Under the pieces are notes generated by a model. The model had not been told where the DNA came from, did not search any database, and worked only from the letters and a program-made list of their open reading frames with translations. Shown here one piece after another: positions 17,045 to 25,064 of a stretch of DNA of 64,000 bases (within the stretch, counting starts at the first letter, position 1; each line of letters starts with the position of its first letter). The position numbers and the translations under genes were made by a program. The DNA lies in contig CAVSPU010000004.1 in NCBI GenBank assembly GCA_963729815.1, positions 1 through 64,000 of the forward strand. Reading direction: 5' to 3'. The stretch comes from DAHUXN01 sp963729815 (lineage in GTDB: Bacteria > Acidobacteriota > Terriglobia > Acidiferrales > UBA7541).

Positions 17045-17536
17045 ATGCTTGCATATCTTTGCGGACCCATCGAATTCGCCGACGGCGGGGGTAAGCTCTG
17101 GCGCCAGAAGCTTTCTCCCTTCCTGCGAGACCATCTTGGCCATCGTGTCTACGATCCTGCGGAAGATGAAAAGAAGAATCTCACGGACGAAGAAGTCGCG
17201 CACTTCCGCGAATGGAAGACAGCGGATATCGAACGCTTCCGCCGGGTCGTTCGCAAGATCATCCAGTTCGATCTCGATCTGATTGAGAACAAAGCTGACT
17301 ATGTAGTGTGTTTCTGGGGTGATCCTAATGCGCTTAGCGGCGGCACACCGGCCGAACTGACCATCGCGTATCGCAAAGGCATTCCTGTTTATATGGTCAC
17401 GCCGCTCGCGCATGAGCAGATCAGCGGTTGGATGCTCGCCTGCGCCGACCAGGTTTTCAACTCGGTCGACGATCTGAAGAGATTCCTCAATGCCCGTTTC
17501 GGCCGCGAAAAACAATCCCAACTCTGGAAAGAGTGA
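17045..17536 (+). CDS. Nucleoside 2-deoxyribosyltransferase-like protein
   Basis: About 163 aa from ATG 17045; the open frame extends upstream but that part crosses the tRNA. It begins with the family's fold signature L-A-Y-L-C-G-P-I-E-F-A. Later segments (ADYVVCFWGDP, then GTPAELTIAYRKGIPVYMV) match the Rossmann-like fold with a catalytic Glu in G-T-x-x-E. Members transfer deoxyribose between bases or hydrolyse nucleotides; the true substrate is not evident. The small membrane-protein gene follows 43 bases on. Confidence 0.7.
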   Translation: MLAYLCGPIEFADGGGKLWRQKLSPFLRDHLGHRVYDPAEDEKKNLTDEEVAHFREWKTADIERFRRVVRKIIQFDLDLIENKADYVVCFWGDPNALSGGTPAELTIAYRKGIPVYMVTPLAHEQISGWMLACADQVFNSVDDLKRFLNARFGREKQSQLWKE

Positions 17537-17579
17537 GGCTGGGCATCTGCCCTCGGAATAATTCGACAAGAGAGGACGC

Positions 17580-17888
17580 ATGGCGAGAATCCCTTTGGGC
17601 ATCCTTTGCGGACTTATTTTCGGCGCAGTTGACGCCGCGGCGATGATCCCGCTGCCGCATCCCAACAAATCCACGGCGATGCTCGGGGCCTTCCTGGCTC
17701 GGTTCGCTCTAGGATTTGTAATCTGCAACATACGGCTGCCGTGGCCGGGATGGGCTGTGGGACTTTTTCTCGGAATCCTGCTCAGTCTACCTGACGCAAT
17801 CATTACAAAAGCCATGGTCCCGATCCTCGCGTCCGGCGCCATCGGCGGCGTGATCATTGGTGTGATTGCCGCCAGGTTTGGGCGTTAG
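17580..17888 (+). CDS. Small membrane protein, unknown
   Basis: 102 aa with about three to four hydrophobic helices and few charged residues. The start ATG is preceded by AGAGAGGA. Glycine-rich helix contacts (GAIGGVIIGVIAARFG at the C-terminus) suggest a channel-like or scaffold protein. I do not recognise a family. Confidence 0.6.
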   Translation: MARIPLGILCGLIFGAVDAAAMIPLPHPNKSTAMLGAFLARFALGFVICNIRLPWPGWAVGLFLGILLSLPDAIITKAMVPILASGAIGGVIIGVIAARFGR

Positions 17889-17980
17889 GCCATACGGCCC
17901 GGAACGCGTGGTCGTATTTAGCGATGGCAATTCACGCCAAGCTTCGACTGCGACAGGCTGGCGCGGACGCCTCCTTGCAC

Positions 17981-17986
17981 TATAAT
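17981..17986 (+). promoter_or_regulatory. -10 element placed for a leaderless transcript
   Basis: A perfect TATAAT lies only 10 bases before the ATG at 17996. There is no good -35 at the right distance and no Shine-Dalgarno before this ATG. Transcription starting 6-8 bases after the box would begin essentially at the start codon. Confidence 0.4.
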
Positions 17987-17995
17987 AGCCTGCCG

Positions 17996-18595
17996 ATGGA
18001 GAAGATTCTTGTCGCTGTCGGAAGCACGCGCCGCCCGAAGCTCGAAGCCGTCCGGGAGGCACTGCAGATTTTTGGCCCTTCACTGGACCCCAGCGCTCCG
18101 TTCGAGGTCGTTGGAGTCGAGACGGAGAGTGGCGTGAGCCACACACCTCTGTCGCGACTTGAAATGATGGCTGGTGCCCGCAAGCGCGCGGAGACTTTGG
18201 CGAAGCAGGCACGCGAAGGCAATTTGCCGTGGAAGTATTTCGTCGGGCTCGAAGGCGGACTGGATATTGTTGTGGACAAAATGACCCGCAATAGCTCCCG
18301 CCTGGTGTTCCTGGAAAACTGGGCGTATGTCGCCGACAGATCGGGCCGCAGTTCCTTCGGCCAATCGGGGGCTGTCCTCTTGCCGGAAGAGCTAGTTCGC
18401 CAGGTCGTGGATGAAGGCGTGGAGCTCAGCGCCGCCGTCGATGCATTCGCTGGCGGCCAGAGCATCCGCGACTCGCAAGGCGCATGGGGTGTCCTGACGC
18501 GCAACTTCATCACGCGCCAAGCCGCTTTCCGCACGGCGGTCATCAATGCCTTCGCGCCATTCTTCAATGCCGCTCTTTACGGCTCCTCGCGATGA
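17996..18595 (+). CDS. Inosine/xanthosine triphosphatase, DUF84 (YjjX) family
   Basis: 199 aa from ATG 17996. The in-frame extension to 17924 is rejected because it contains the -10 box and does not look like protein. The opening V-G-S-T-R-R-P-K-L-E-A-V and the acidic G-L-E-G-G-L segment match the YjjX/DUF84 family, which hydrolyses non-canonical purine triphosphates (ITP, XTP) to keep them out of nucleic acids. The C-terminal half has GAWGVLTRNFITR, also typical. Confidence 0.82.
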   Translation: MEKILVAVGSTRRPKLEAVREALQIFGPSLDPSAPFEVVGVETESGVSHTPLSRLEMMAGARKRAETLAKQAREGNLPWKYFVGLEGGLDIVVDKMTRNSSRLVFLENWAYVADRSGRSSFGQSGAVLLPEELVRQVVDEGVELSAAVDAFAGGQSIRDSQGAWGVLTRNFITRQAAFRTAVINAFAPFFNAALYGSSR

Positions 18596-18611
18596 GCCTC
18601 CACTTTTTCGA

Positions 18612-19850
18612 TTAGCCACGCCCGCCCGCGATGCGCACCGCCTCTGGTGAACGCATCAGCTTCAACATTGCCACGACGCCCATCGCAGGTCCTGGCGCCA
18701 GAAGCGCGAACGCCCACGCCCATCCATGCGCGTCACGCACGATGGGAACGAGCCAGATGGTCGCGGCTGTCAGCGTAAATCCCACAGCGAGGAGCAGGGT
18801 CAGCGCTGTGCCCACATAGCTCTGGTCGGCAATTTCGGTGATCATCGTCGAAAACTGCGCCGAATCCCCCACGACCGCAAACCCCCACACAATTCCCACC
18901 GCTAATGCGAGCGCGAACGAATGCATCGCGACAAGCCCGATTACGACGGCGCAACTGCCGCTCACGGCCATCGAGGCAGCTGCAGTGCGGCTTCGCCCCC
19001 AGCTGTCGGCAATTCTTCCACCGGCCCAGCATCCCACGGCACCGATGCCGATCGTCGCAAAGCCCGCAAATGCCGCGTCTCGCAAAGGGTCGCGCGCGCC
19101 TTTTGCGCGCAGCGTATCGGCATAAAATGCGGCGCACCAGGTCCACATTGCGTAGATCTCCCACATATGGCCGAAGTAGCCCAGCGTCACCAGCCGTACG
19201 CCGCGATCGGAGAGCATCTGCAAGCTCTCGCGCGGATTGAACACTGCTCCGGGGAATGCATACGGCCCGTCATGTCCCACAAATTCCGCCAGCAGTCCGC
19301 CGATCAGCGTCAACACGGAGGTCGTCACGATCACCCATGTCCAGTGCACACCGCCCAGTCCATTTAGCAGCTGTGGGAGTGCGGACCCCAGCGTCAGCCC
19401 GCCCACCATAACGCCCAGAGCCGCTCCACGCTCGCGACGGAACCATGTCGCCATCGCCTTGAGGCTTGGCGGATACACAAGTGCCAGAGACGCGCCCGTT
19501 GCGAATCGCAGTGGCAGCGCCGACGCGACGCCGTGACTTGCCAGCAGCCCCAGATTGAACAGCGCTGCCGCACCACCGCCATAGAGCATCAGCCGTCGAG
19601 GTTTCACTAAATCAGCGACATTGAAAGCAGCCGAAACCAATGCGCCGGCGACGAAACCAAACTGGACGGTAATCGTGAGCCACGCTCCTGCGGCCGTGCT
19701 CAGTCCCCACACCGCTCGCAGCTGCGCCAGCACCGACGACGCCGAAAACCACGGGCTCATTTCGAGAAATGACGCTGTGGCGAGTAACGCCAGAGCACCC
19801 CAGCGTTCGCTGGGGGCGTCATCAAGAGCATTCGTGGGGGAAAAAATCAT
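18612..19850 (-). CDS. MFS transporter
   Basis: 412 aa with 12 predicted membrane helices. The central loop holds a Phe/Pro-rich stretch of about 25 residues, as in the NarK/CynX-like parts of the superfamily. The N-terminal half has FEMSPWFSASSV-like membrane entry and YPPSLKAMATWFRRERGAALG, resembling motif C-region patterns of sugar or drug transporters. The substrate is unknown. It converges on the DUF84 gene with 16 bases between stops. Confidence 0.8.
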   Translation of the reverse strand: MIFSPTNALDDAPSERWGALALLATASFLEMSPWFSASSVLAQLRAVWGLSTAAGAWLTITVQFGFVAGALVSAAFNVADLVKPRRLMLYGGGAAALFNLGLLASHGVASALPLRFATGASLALVYPPSLKAMATWFRRERGAALGVMVGGLTLGSALPQLLNGLGGVHWTWVIVTTSVLTLIGGLLAEFVGHDGPYAFPGAVFNPRESLQMLSDRGVRLVTLGYFGHMWEIYAMWTWCAAFYADTLRAKGARDPLRDAAFAGFATIGIGAVGCWAGGRIADSWGRSRTAAASMAVSGSCAVVIGLVAMHSFALALAVGIVWGFAVVGDSAQFSTMITEIADQSYVGTALTLLLAVGFTLTAATIWLVPIVRDAHGWAWAFALLAPGPAMGVVAMLKLMRSPEAVRIAGGRG

Positions 19851-20032
19851 GCGTGCGTCGCGGGTCTAATTCCTATCTAGCGAACCTTTCATTCGGGAAT
19901 GAGATGGTTCCAGGCAAGAGAAGATCGAATTGTTGGTTCATGCTGTGCCAAACAGGTTGTCCTGCATGAGTCACCCTATCATTTTTCGGGCGCCCGCAGA
20001 ACTGTGACGCCGTAAATGTTTTGTGATGGCAG

Positions 20033-20056
20033 AGGTCGCGGGACCGGGCGCGACCT
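20033..20056 (-). terminator. Hairpin at the end of the arsenic operon
   Basis: A perfect 8-bp stem AGGTCGCG/CGCGACCT with an 8-base loop begins 14 bases after the aquaporin stop. There is no T-run on the minus strand, so it may act with Rho or as an mRNA-stabilising hairpin. The rest of 19851-20069 holds nothing else recognisable. Confidence 0.4.
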
Positions 20057-20069
20057 TCCTTGCGGAGGG

Positions 20070-20771
20070 TCACACGGGTTCGTTCATTTGGTTTCTATCG
20101 ACGGACCGTTGCGTTGCAGCCGCCAGCCAGCGAAACAAGAGCGTCGCCGCTAGAGCGCCGAAAAGCTCGGCGACCAGGAAACCGGGCGCGTCCCCTGGCC
20201 GGATTCCCGCAAAGGTGTTACTTGCGGCGCGGGCGAGCGTAACCGCTGGATTGGCAAAGGACGTGGATGCCGTAAACCAGTACGCGGCAGTAATGTAGCC
20301 TCCCACCGCAAAGCTCACCATCGAGGGGCGAAAACGGACGCATCCCCAAATGACCATGAGCAACCCAAACGTGGCTACAAATTCGCTCCAAAGTTGCGCT
20401 GCGCCGTGCCGGGCATGAGTCGATGCGAAAAACAGCGGCAAGCCGAACATCATGTGCGCCATCGCTACCCCCACAAACGCGCCCGCCAGCTGTGCCGTGA
20501 GATACGCTGGCACTTCGCGCCATCTCATCACTTTTTCAATCGCCATCGACAACGTCACTGCCGGATTGAAATGCGCGCCGGAGACGGACTCAAATGTCAG
20601 GATGAGAACAACGAGAATCGTGCCGGTCGCGAGCGTGTTGGCCAGCAAGGCGATAGCGACGTTTCCTCCTGCGAGCCGCTCGCCCATGATTCCTGAACCC
20701 ACCACAGCCGCAAGAAGAAATGCCGTTCCCAAGAACTCGGCCACGACGCGTGCACACAGATTCGGTTTCAT
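20070..20771 (-). CDS. Aquaporin/MIP channel of the arsenic operon (AqpS-like)
   Basis: About 233 aa from ATG 20771, which overlaps the arsC stop as ATGA. Six membrane helices with two half-helices carry HFNPAVT and FANPAVTLARA, the two NPA boxes; Arg after the second box is the selectivity-filter Arg. In Sinorhizobium meliloti, AqpS in place of ArsB lets arsenite leave the cell down its gradient after ArsC reduction. The same role is inferred here because no arsB or acr3 gene is present. Glycerol or water transport is the alternative. Confidence 0.82.
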   Translation of the reverse strand: MKPNLCARVVAEFLGTAFLLAAVVGSGIMGERLAGGNVAIALLANTLATGTILVVLILTFESVSGAHFNPAVTLSMAIEKVMRWREVPAYLTAQLAGAFVGVAMAHMMFGLPLFFASTHARHGAAQLWSEFVATFGLLMVIWGCVRFRPSMVSFAVGGYITAAYWFTASTSFANPAVTLARAASNTFAGIRPGDAPGFLVAELFGALAATLLFRWLAAATQRSVDRNQMNEPV

Positions 20772-21268
20772 TGGTGGCCGATGCGATCGATTTCTCTCTT
20801 CATCGCCAATTGATCCAGGCTGGCAATGGGCAGGCATAAAAACAAGCCAATTCTACGGTCAAGAACAGTGAACGCATCGCGATAGGCGCGCTCGATCCGT
20901 TCTTGCGAGCCCACGACTGTGGCTGGATCAGGAATGCCCCAGTGCGCGGTCATGGGCTGGCCCGGCCAAATTGGGCAGATTTCTTTCGCGGCGTTGTCGC
21001 AAACCGTGAAAACAAAATCCAATTTTGGCGCATCCGGCATTGAAAATTCCCCCCAACTCTTGCTTCGAAGACCAGCAACCGGGATGTGTGCCATTTCAAG
21101 CTGGCGTAGAGCCTCGGTGCGAACGTGGCCTACCGGATGGCTGCCAGCGCTGTAGGCCGCAAAAATCGGGCGGCCCTTATGATTGAGAATGGCTTCTGCC
21201 ATGATCGAGCGGGCGGAATTACCGGTGCACAAGAAAAGCACGTTGTAACGGTTTGTCACTGGCAGCAT
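20768..21268 (-). CDS. arsC: Arsenate reductase, thioredoxin-coupled LMW-phosphatase type
   Basis: 166 aa. The P-loop CTGNSAR (C-x5-R; Cys14, Arg20) near the N-terminus, and the ICPIWPG and WGIPDPA region with Asp further on, match the low-molecular-weight phosphatase fold of Staphylococcus/Bacillus-type ArsC. It reduces arsenate to arsenite in the cytoplasm. It sits 23 bases after arsM and overlaps the aquaporin start, so translation is coupled. Confidence 0.9.
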   Translation of the reverse strand: MLPVTNRYNVLFLCTGNSARSIMAEAILNHKGRPIFAAYSAGSHPVGHVRTEALRQLEMAHIPVAGLRSKSWGEFSMPDAPKLDFVFTVCDNAAKEICPIWPGQPMTAHWGIPDPATVVGSQERIERAYRDAFTVLDRRIGLFLCLPIASLDQLAMKREIDRIGHQ

Positions 21269-21291
21269 CAGCCGTCCGTTCGTTCGTTTCT

Positions 21292-22185
21292 TTACTTTGG
21301 TGGTGCGCAGCAGTCCGGGCCGCAGCAGGATTTTCCGGCGATGCCATCCTGCCGGGCGGGTTTCGTGGCTCGAATGAACGCGCTCATGAACTTCCCATCA
21401 ACTTCAGGTGCAATCGTGTCCGCATCGATTCCCGCAGAGGAGAGAAATTCGCGCGCGTCGGCGGCGCGATATATCCGCGTCGGCTCGACGGAAATTTGCC
21501 CAAAGCCTGCCTCGGCGAGCTTGGTCAGATAAGCACCTTCTTCAAGAGCACCCGCAACGCATCCAATCCACAGCAGGACGCTTTCGCGAATCTCCGGCTG
21601 GATTTCTCCGCGCGTCACCACGTCGGAAACGGCAAATCTTCCACCCGGTCTGAGCAGACGAAACGCTTCGCGCAGCACTTGATCTTTGTCCGCCGAAAGA
21701 TTGATGACGCAATTCGAAATGACCACGTCCACCGAATTATCGGGCAGAGGAATATGTTCGATTTCGCCCTTCAGGAATTCGACATTCTCAATGCTGGATT
21801 TTTTCTTGTTTTCGTTTGCGAGCGCCAGCATGTCATCCGTCATGTCAAGGCCAAAAGCTTTGCCGGTTGGCCCAACGCGCTTCGCGGAAAGCAATACATC
21901 GATGCCGCCGCCAGAGCCGAGATCGAGCACGATCTCGCCCGGATTCAGTTTCGCGAGCGCGGTCGGATTGCCGCAGCCAAGCGATGCCAGCAGCGCTTCT
22001 TCGGGAATATCGTTCGTCTGCGGCGCACCGTAAAGATTTGACGTTATCGGGTCGCAACAGCCGCTGGCCGCTGTAGCTCCACAGCACGAACTGCCGCCTG
22101 CCTTCACGCGCCGTGCGGCCTCGCCGTATTTTTCCTTCACCACTTCTCTGATATTCGAACCGTTTGTAATTTGCGGACCGCTCAT
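21292..22185 (-). CDS. arsM: Arsenite S-adenosylmethionine methyltransferase
   Basis: About 297 aa from ATG 22185, supported by AGAGGAG upstream; the longer open frame overlaps arsR. It methylates As(III) to volatile or less retained forms. The SAM motif is DLGSGGGID (88-96). The three arsenic-binding cysteines known from CmArsM have clear equivalents: Cys71 (LGCGNP), Cys159 (SNCVINL) and Cys209 (WIGCV). Extra cysteine pairs sit at 34/35, 43/44 and in a C-terminal tail (287/288, 292/293) that could bind metal. It lies 25 bases after arsR. Confidence 0.93.
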   Translation of the reverse strand: MSGPQITNGSNIREVVKEKYGEAARRVKAGGSSCCGATAASGCCDPITSNLYGAPQTNDIPEEALLASLGCGNPTALAKLNPGEIVLDLGSGGGIDVLLSAKRVGPTGKAFGLDMTDDMLALANENKKKSSIENVEFLKGEIEHIPLPDNSVDVVISNCVINLSADKDQVLREAFRLLRPGGRFAVSDVVTRGEIQPEIRESVLLWIGCVAGALEEGAYLTKLAEAGFGQISVEPTRIYRAADAREFLSSAGIDADTIAPEVDGKFMSAFIRATKPARQDGIAGKSCCGPDCCAPPK

Positions 22186-22210
22186 CGCTAGTTCTCCTCT
22201 CAGCGGGCAC

Positions 22211-22570
22211 CTATCTGCAGATTTGGATGACCTCTCTGGCATCGAGCGCCTTGTTTCGCGTGCAGCATTCGGCATGCAAGAAACCGAGCAATTCCTGTAG
22301 TGCTTCTGTATTTGCCGTGTAACGCAGAAATGTGCCCTCGCGTCGCACATTGACAAGATTTTCGGCCTTAAGCTTTTCCAGGTGGTGCGAAAGCGTGGAA
22401 TTCGGTATGTCGACTTGCTCCTGAATGTCACCGACCACGAGCCCCTCCGGGTGTGCCGAGAGCAACAGTTGCATGATGCGCAGCCGCGGCTCGGTTCCCA
22501 TGGCGGAAAACATGTCCGCGTACCGCGCGACGTGCTTCGGGTCTGCCTTGGCTGCGCTTTGGCTGGTCAT
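22211..22570 (-). CDS. arsR: ArsR/SmtB-family arsenic-responsive repressor
   Basis: 119 aa from ATG 22570. An ATG at 22603 is in frame but lies inside the -10 box, so it cannot be used. The winged HTH has the recognition helix around NSTLSHHLEKL, with a beta-wing in VRREGTFLRY. Adjacent Cys102-Cys103 (HAECCTRN) plus Cys118 near the C-terminus resemble the three-cysteine As(III) site of the Acidithiobacillus-type ArsR rather than the ELCVCDL site of plasmid R773. It is first in the operon and is likely released from its operator by arsenite. Confidence 0.9.
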   Translation of the reverse strand: MTSQSAAKADPKHVARYADMFSAMGTEPRLRIMQLLLSAHPEGLVVGDIQEQVDIPNSTLSHHLEKLKAENLVNVRREGTFLRYTANTEALQELLGFLHAECCTRNKALDAREVIQICR

Positions 22571-22599
22571 CGATTTGAGTTCCCGCCTCTCATATATTT

Positions 22600-22630
22600 C
22601 CATATTAGTAGTAATATGGAATTATGTCAA
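22600..22630 (-). promoter_or_regulatory. Promoter and ArsR-type operator of the arsenic operon
   Basis: On the minus strand a consensus -35 TTGACA (22625-22630), a 17-base spacer and -10 TAATAT (22602-22607) form a strong sigma-70 promoter. The perfect inverted repeat CCATATTA-GTAG-TAATATGG (22600-22619) covers the -10 box and part of the spacer, where a bound repressor would block RNA polymerase. Transcription would begin near 22595, giving a leader of about 25 bases with AGAGG before arsR. Confidence 0.82.
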
Positions 22631-22743
22631 GATGCAAAATCTCGAACCGGACATGATTCAGATGAAGATCGCGAATGATTGTTATTTCTTCTTCAGACTT
22701 GGGAGGAGCACTACTGGGGGGTCCGGTCATGGCTCGGAAATGC

Positions 22744-22788
22744 AAAAAAATAACCGGCGGAAGTGGCTGAGGGACCCGCATCCGCCGG
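22744..22788 (-). terminator. Intrinsic terminator of the PilZ gene
   Basis: On the minus strand the stem CCGGCGGA (22781-22788) pairs with TCCGCCGG (22754-22761). It is followed by TTA and seven T residues (22744-22750), a classic Rho-independent terminator about 40 bases after the PilZ stop. Confidence 0.8.
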
Positions 22789-22829
22789 CTGCTTCTTACC
22801 CAACTCCGAAAAGGATGGGCAAGAACCTG

Positions 22830-23195
22830 TTACGCGAGGGCTTCGCCGTCGCGTAAGAATTCGTAGCGTTCAATGGCCGCCGCAACACCAATGTCCTGTT
22901 CGCGCTCGGAATCCGTGCGGACAACGTGCCCGAGGCAACGAACCTTCACGGGTCCGGCGAGCGTGACTTCGTGCGGCAACGTCATGACAATCTCAAGTGG
23001 TGCACCGCTCTTCAAATCTTTCGAGAGAAAAAAATAAATTCCGCGCGAGCTGACTTCCCGTGTCTCGGAAGAGGCCTCGCCGATGGACGTTTCGCTTGTC
23101 CAGCGGACCTTCAAAGGCAATCGCATCAGAAAACGACGGCTCGTTCTACGTTCTTTTTGCGCCAAGGGCCACCTTCCGAATTCGCTAATGTACAT
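22830..23195 (-). CDS. PilZ-domain protein
   Basis: About 121 aa from ATG 23195; the frame stays open to 23294. The c-di-GMP-binding signatures are visible: an Arg-rich R-R-x-x-x-R (RRFLMR) and a later S-x-x-G segment (SSRGIYFFL) in place of the canonical D/N-x-S-x-x-G. The beta-barrel strands follow (VRCLGHVVRTD). The lack of the leading Asp makes ligand binding uncertain. It ends in its own terminator, so it is a single-gene unit. Confidence 0.75.
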   Translation of the reverse strand: MYISEFGRWPLAQKERRTSRRFLMRLPLKVRWTSETSIGEASSETREVSSRGIYFFLSKDLKSGAPLEIVMTLPHEVTLAGPVKVRCLGHVVRTDSEREQDIGVAAAIERYEFLRDGEALA

Positions 23196-23297
23196 AGCAT
23201 AGGCGCTGAACCCGCATAGCCTCAATAGACTGCAAGGCACATTTTGTCGAGAAGCAGCGTGGTACAAAAGTACTAGCCTGTCCAAATCACGCAAAGG

Positions 23298-25064
23298 TCA
23301 AGAGTTACGATAGGCCCGCAGGATATCGTCGAGAGAGAGGACACCTTCCAATTTATCGATATTGGCGCGATTGACCACAGGCACGATAGGCCAATCCCCG
23401 ATAAGGCGGAGTGCTTCGTCGAGATGCTGATCAGGATAGAGCTGGGGCAGCGGGCCGCGAGCGGGTATTTCCGGTGGCGCTGAGCCAGTGCGAAGTGCTT
23501 CGGCGCGGCGACGCAAATCGTCGCCCGACGCGATTCGCCAACCGTCATCTCGGTGCCAGAGCAGGAATGGCGTCGCAGCAGAAACTGCATCCGCGCCCGA
23601 TAATTCGGCGGGATCCTCATTGCGCCACACATTCCCCCCGCCCGGCCGCATGGCATCCTCCACGCGTAATGCAGTCTGCTCGCGCAGCTCTTCGATGGAA
23701 GGAAGGAAAAAGCCATCCTGCCGGGCGAGGAAATCAAAAAGCGGGACTTTCTGATATCGATGGGAAATGAAATAGGCAATCATATTGGAAATGATGGCGG
23801 GGACAATGATCGAGTAATTGCCGCTGACCTCGAGGACCATGAAAACAGACGTGATGGGCACACGCAGAAAGCCTGCAAAAAACGTCCCCATGCCAACCAG
23901 CGCAAACGCGGCAATGGATTCGACCGGCCTGTGAACAACATAGTGCTCAAAACCGCCCACAGCGCCGCCAAGCATCGCACCGATGAAAAGCGTCGGCGCA
24001 AACATTCCACCGGGCGTACCGCTGACAAAAGAAATGCCTGTCGCAAGAATCTTGAACAATCCAAGCAGGAGCAACATCCGCCAGACGAACTGGTCGTGGA
24101 GCGCCTGGTCGATGATCGGATATCCACTGCCCATGACTTGCGGTAACCACAGACCGATAATGCCGACGAGCAATCCGGCCGCGGCGGGTTGCAGATATTG
24201 AGTCCAGCGCGGGAGGCGCATCAGGACGGGCCGCAAATAGGCGATGAACTTCAAGAAAGTGAGGGATGCAACACCGCTGATGACACCAAGAACAGCGTAA
24301 CCGATCAGTTCGACTGGACTCCGGAATTCCAGCGAAGGAACTCGAAACATAGGAGCGTTGCCCAGAAATTCGCGCATCACAACAACGCTCGAAATAGCGG
24401 CCAAAATGACCGCGCCCAGAACCCCGCCGCTCCAGGTGCCGATGATCTCCTCGATCACGAAGATTACGGCCGAGATTGGCGCGTTGAACGCGGCAGCGAG
24501 GCCGGCGGCGGCTCCAATTGGAGCGATCAGGCGCTGTTTTTCGCGCGAGAGTTTCAGGCCGCGTCCCAGCGCCGAGGCGATTCCAGCTCCCATCTGCAAG
24601 GACGGATCTTCCGGACCCAAAGACTGGCCGCTGCCGATCGCCAGCGCGCAAGTGACGAATTTTCCGATAACGGTGCGAAATGGCACGTGGCCGTCGAAGA
24701 TAAAGACGGCGGCTTTCGTCTGGTTTACTCCACTGCCACGCGAACGTTTGAAGACATGTAACACGAGCAGAGCAATCACAAATCCGGAGAGTGTCGGCGC
24801 GAGAAGAACTCGAAGATGCGAGGGCTGCATCGACGAGCCAAGCAACCAGAACCGTGTCCATTCAATGGTGATGCGGAAGCAGACGACAATCAGACCGGAA
24901 AATAAACCGATGATGACCGCCAGCAAGAGAAAAAGCTGACCTTCACGGAGCGTTAGGGCTTTCCGCCGCCAAATGGTCCAAAGGCGCTCGATTCGGCTTT
25001 TAACTCGCGGAGCCGCGGCAGCAGGCTGGGACGGCACGAGGGAATTGCCGGACGTCGCGCTCAT
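23298..25064 (-). CDS. ClC-type chloride channel/transporter with CBS domains
   Basis: 588 aa. The membrane part (about 40-440) has the ClC landmarks: GSGVNQ where most have GSGIP, GPEDPS with the gating Glu, and GTPGGMFAPTLFIGA. The C-terminal 120 residues form a CBS pair (VEDAMRP ... PVVNRANIDKLEGVLSLDDI), which usually senses nucleotides. The channel start overlaps the stop of the TPR gene by 4 bases, so the two are translationally coupled. Chloride, fluoride or another anion could be carried. Confidence 0.88.
   Translation of the reverse strand: MSATSGNSLVPSQPAAAAPRVKSRIERLWTIWRRKALTLREGQLFLLLAVIIGLFSGLIVVCFRITIEWTRFWLLGSSMQPSHLRVLLAPTLSGFVIALLVLHVFKRSRGSGVNQTKAAVFIFDGHVPFRTVIGKFVTCALAIGSGQSLGPEDPSLQMGAGIASALGRGLKLSREKQRLIAPIGAAAGLAAAFNAPISAVIFVIEEIIGTWSGGVLGAVILAAISSVVVMREFLGNAPMFRVPSLEFRSPVELIGYAVLGVISGVASLTFLKFIAYLRPVLMRLPRWTQYLQPAAAGLLVGIIGLWLPQVMGSGYPIIDQALHDQFVWRMLLLLGLFKILATGISFVSGTPGGMFAPTLFIGAMLGGAVGGFEHYVVHRPVESIAAFALVGMGTFFAGFLRVPITSVFMVLEVSGNYSIIVPAIISNMIAYFISHRYQKVPLFDFLARQDGFFLPSIEELREQTALRVEDAMRPGGGNVWRNEDPAELSGADAVSAATPFLLWHRDDGWRIASGDDLRRRAEALRTGSAPPEIPARGPLPQLYPDQHLDEALRLIGDWPIVPVVNRANIDKLEGVLSLDDILRAYRNS

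Noticed and set aside
21292..22431. 379-aa reading of arsM
   Set aside because: The extra 82 residues overlap arsR and are not conserved-looking; AGAGGAG places the start at 22185.
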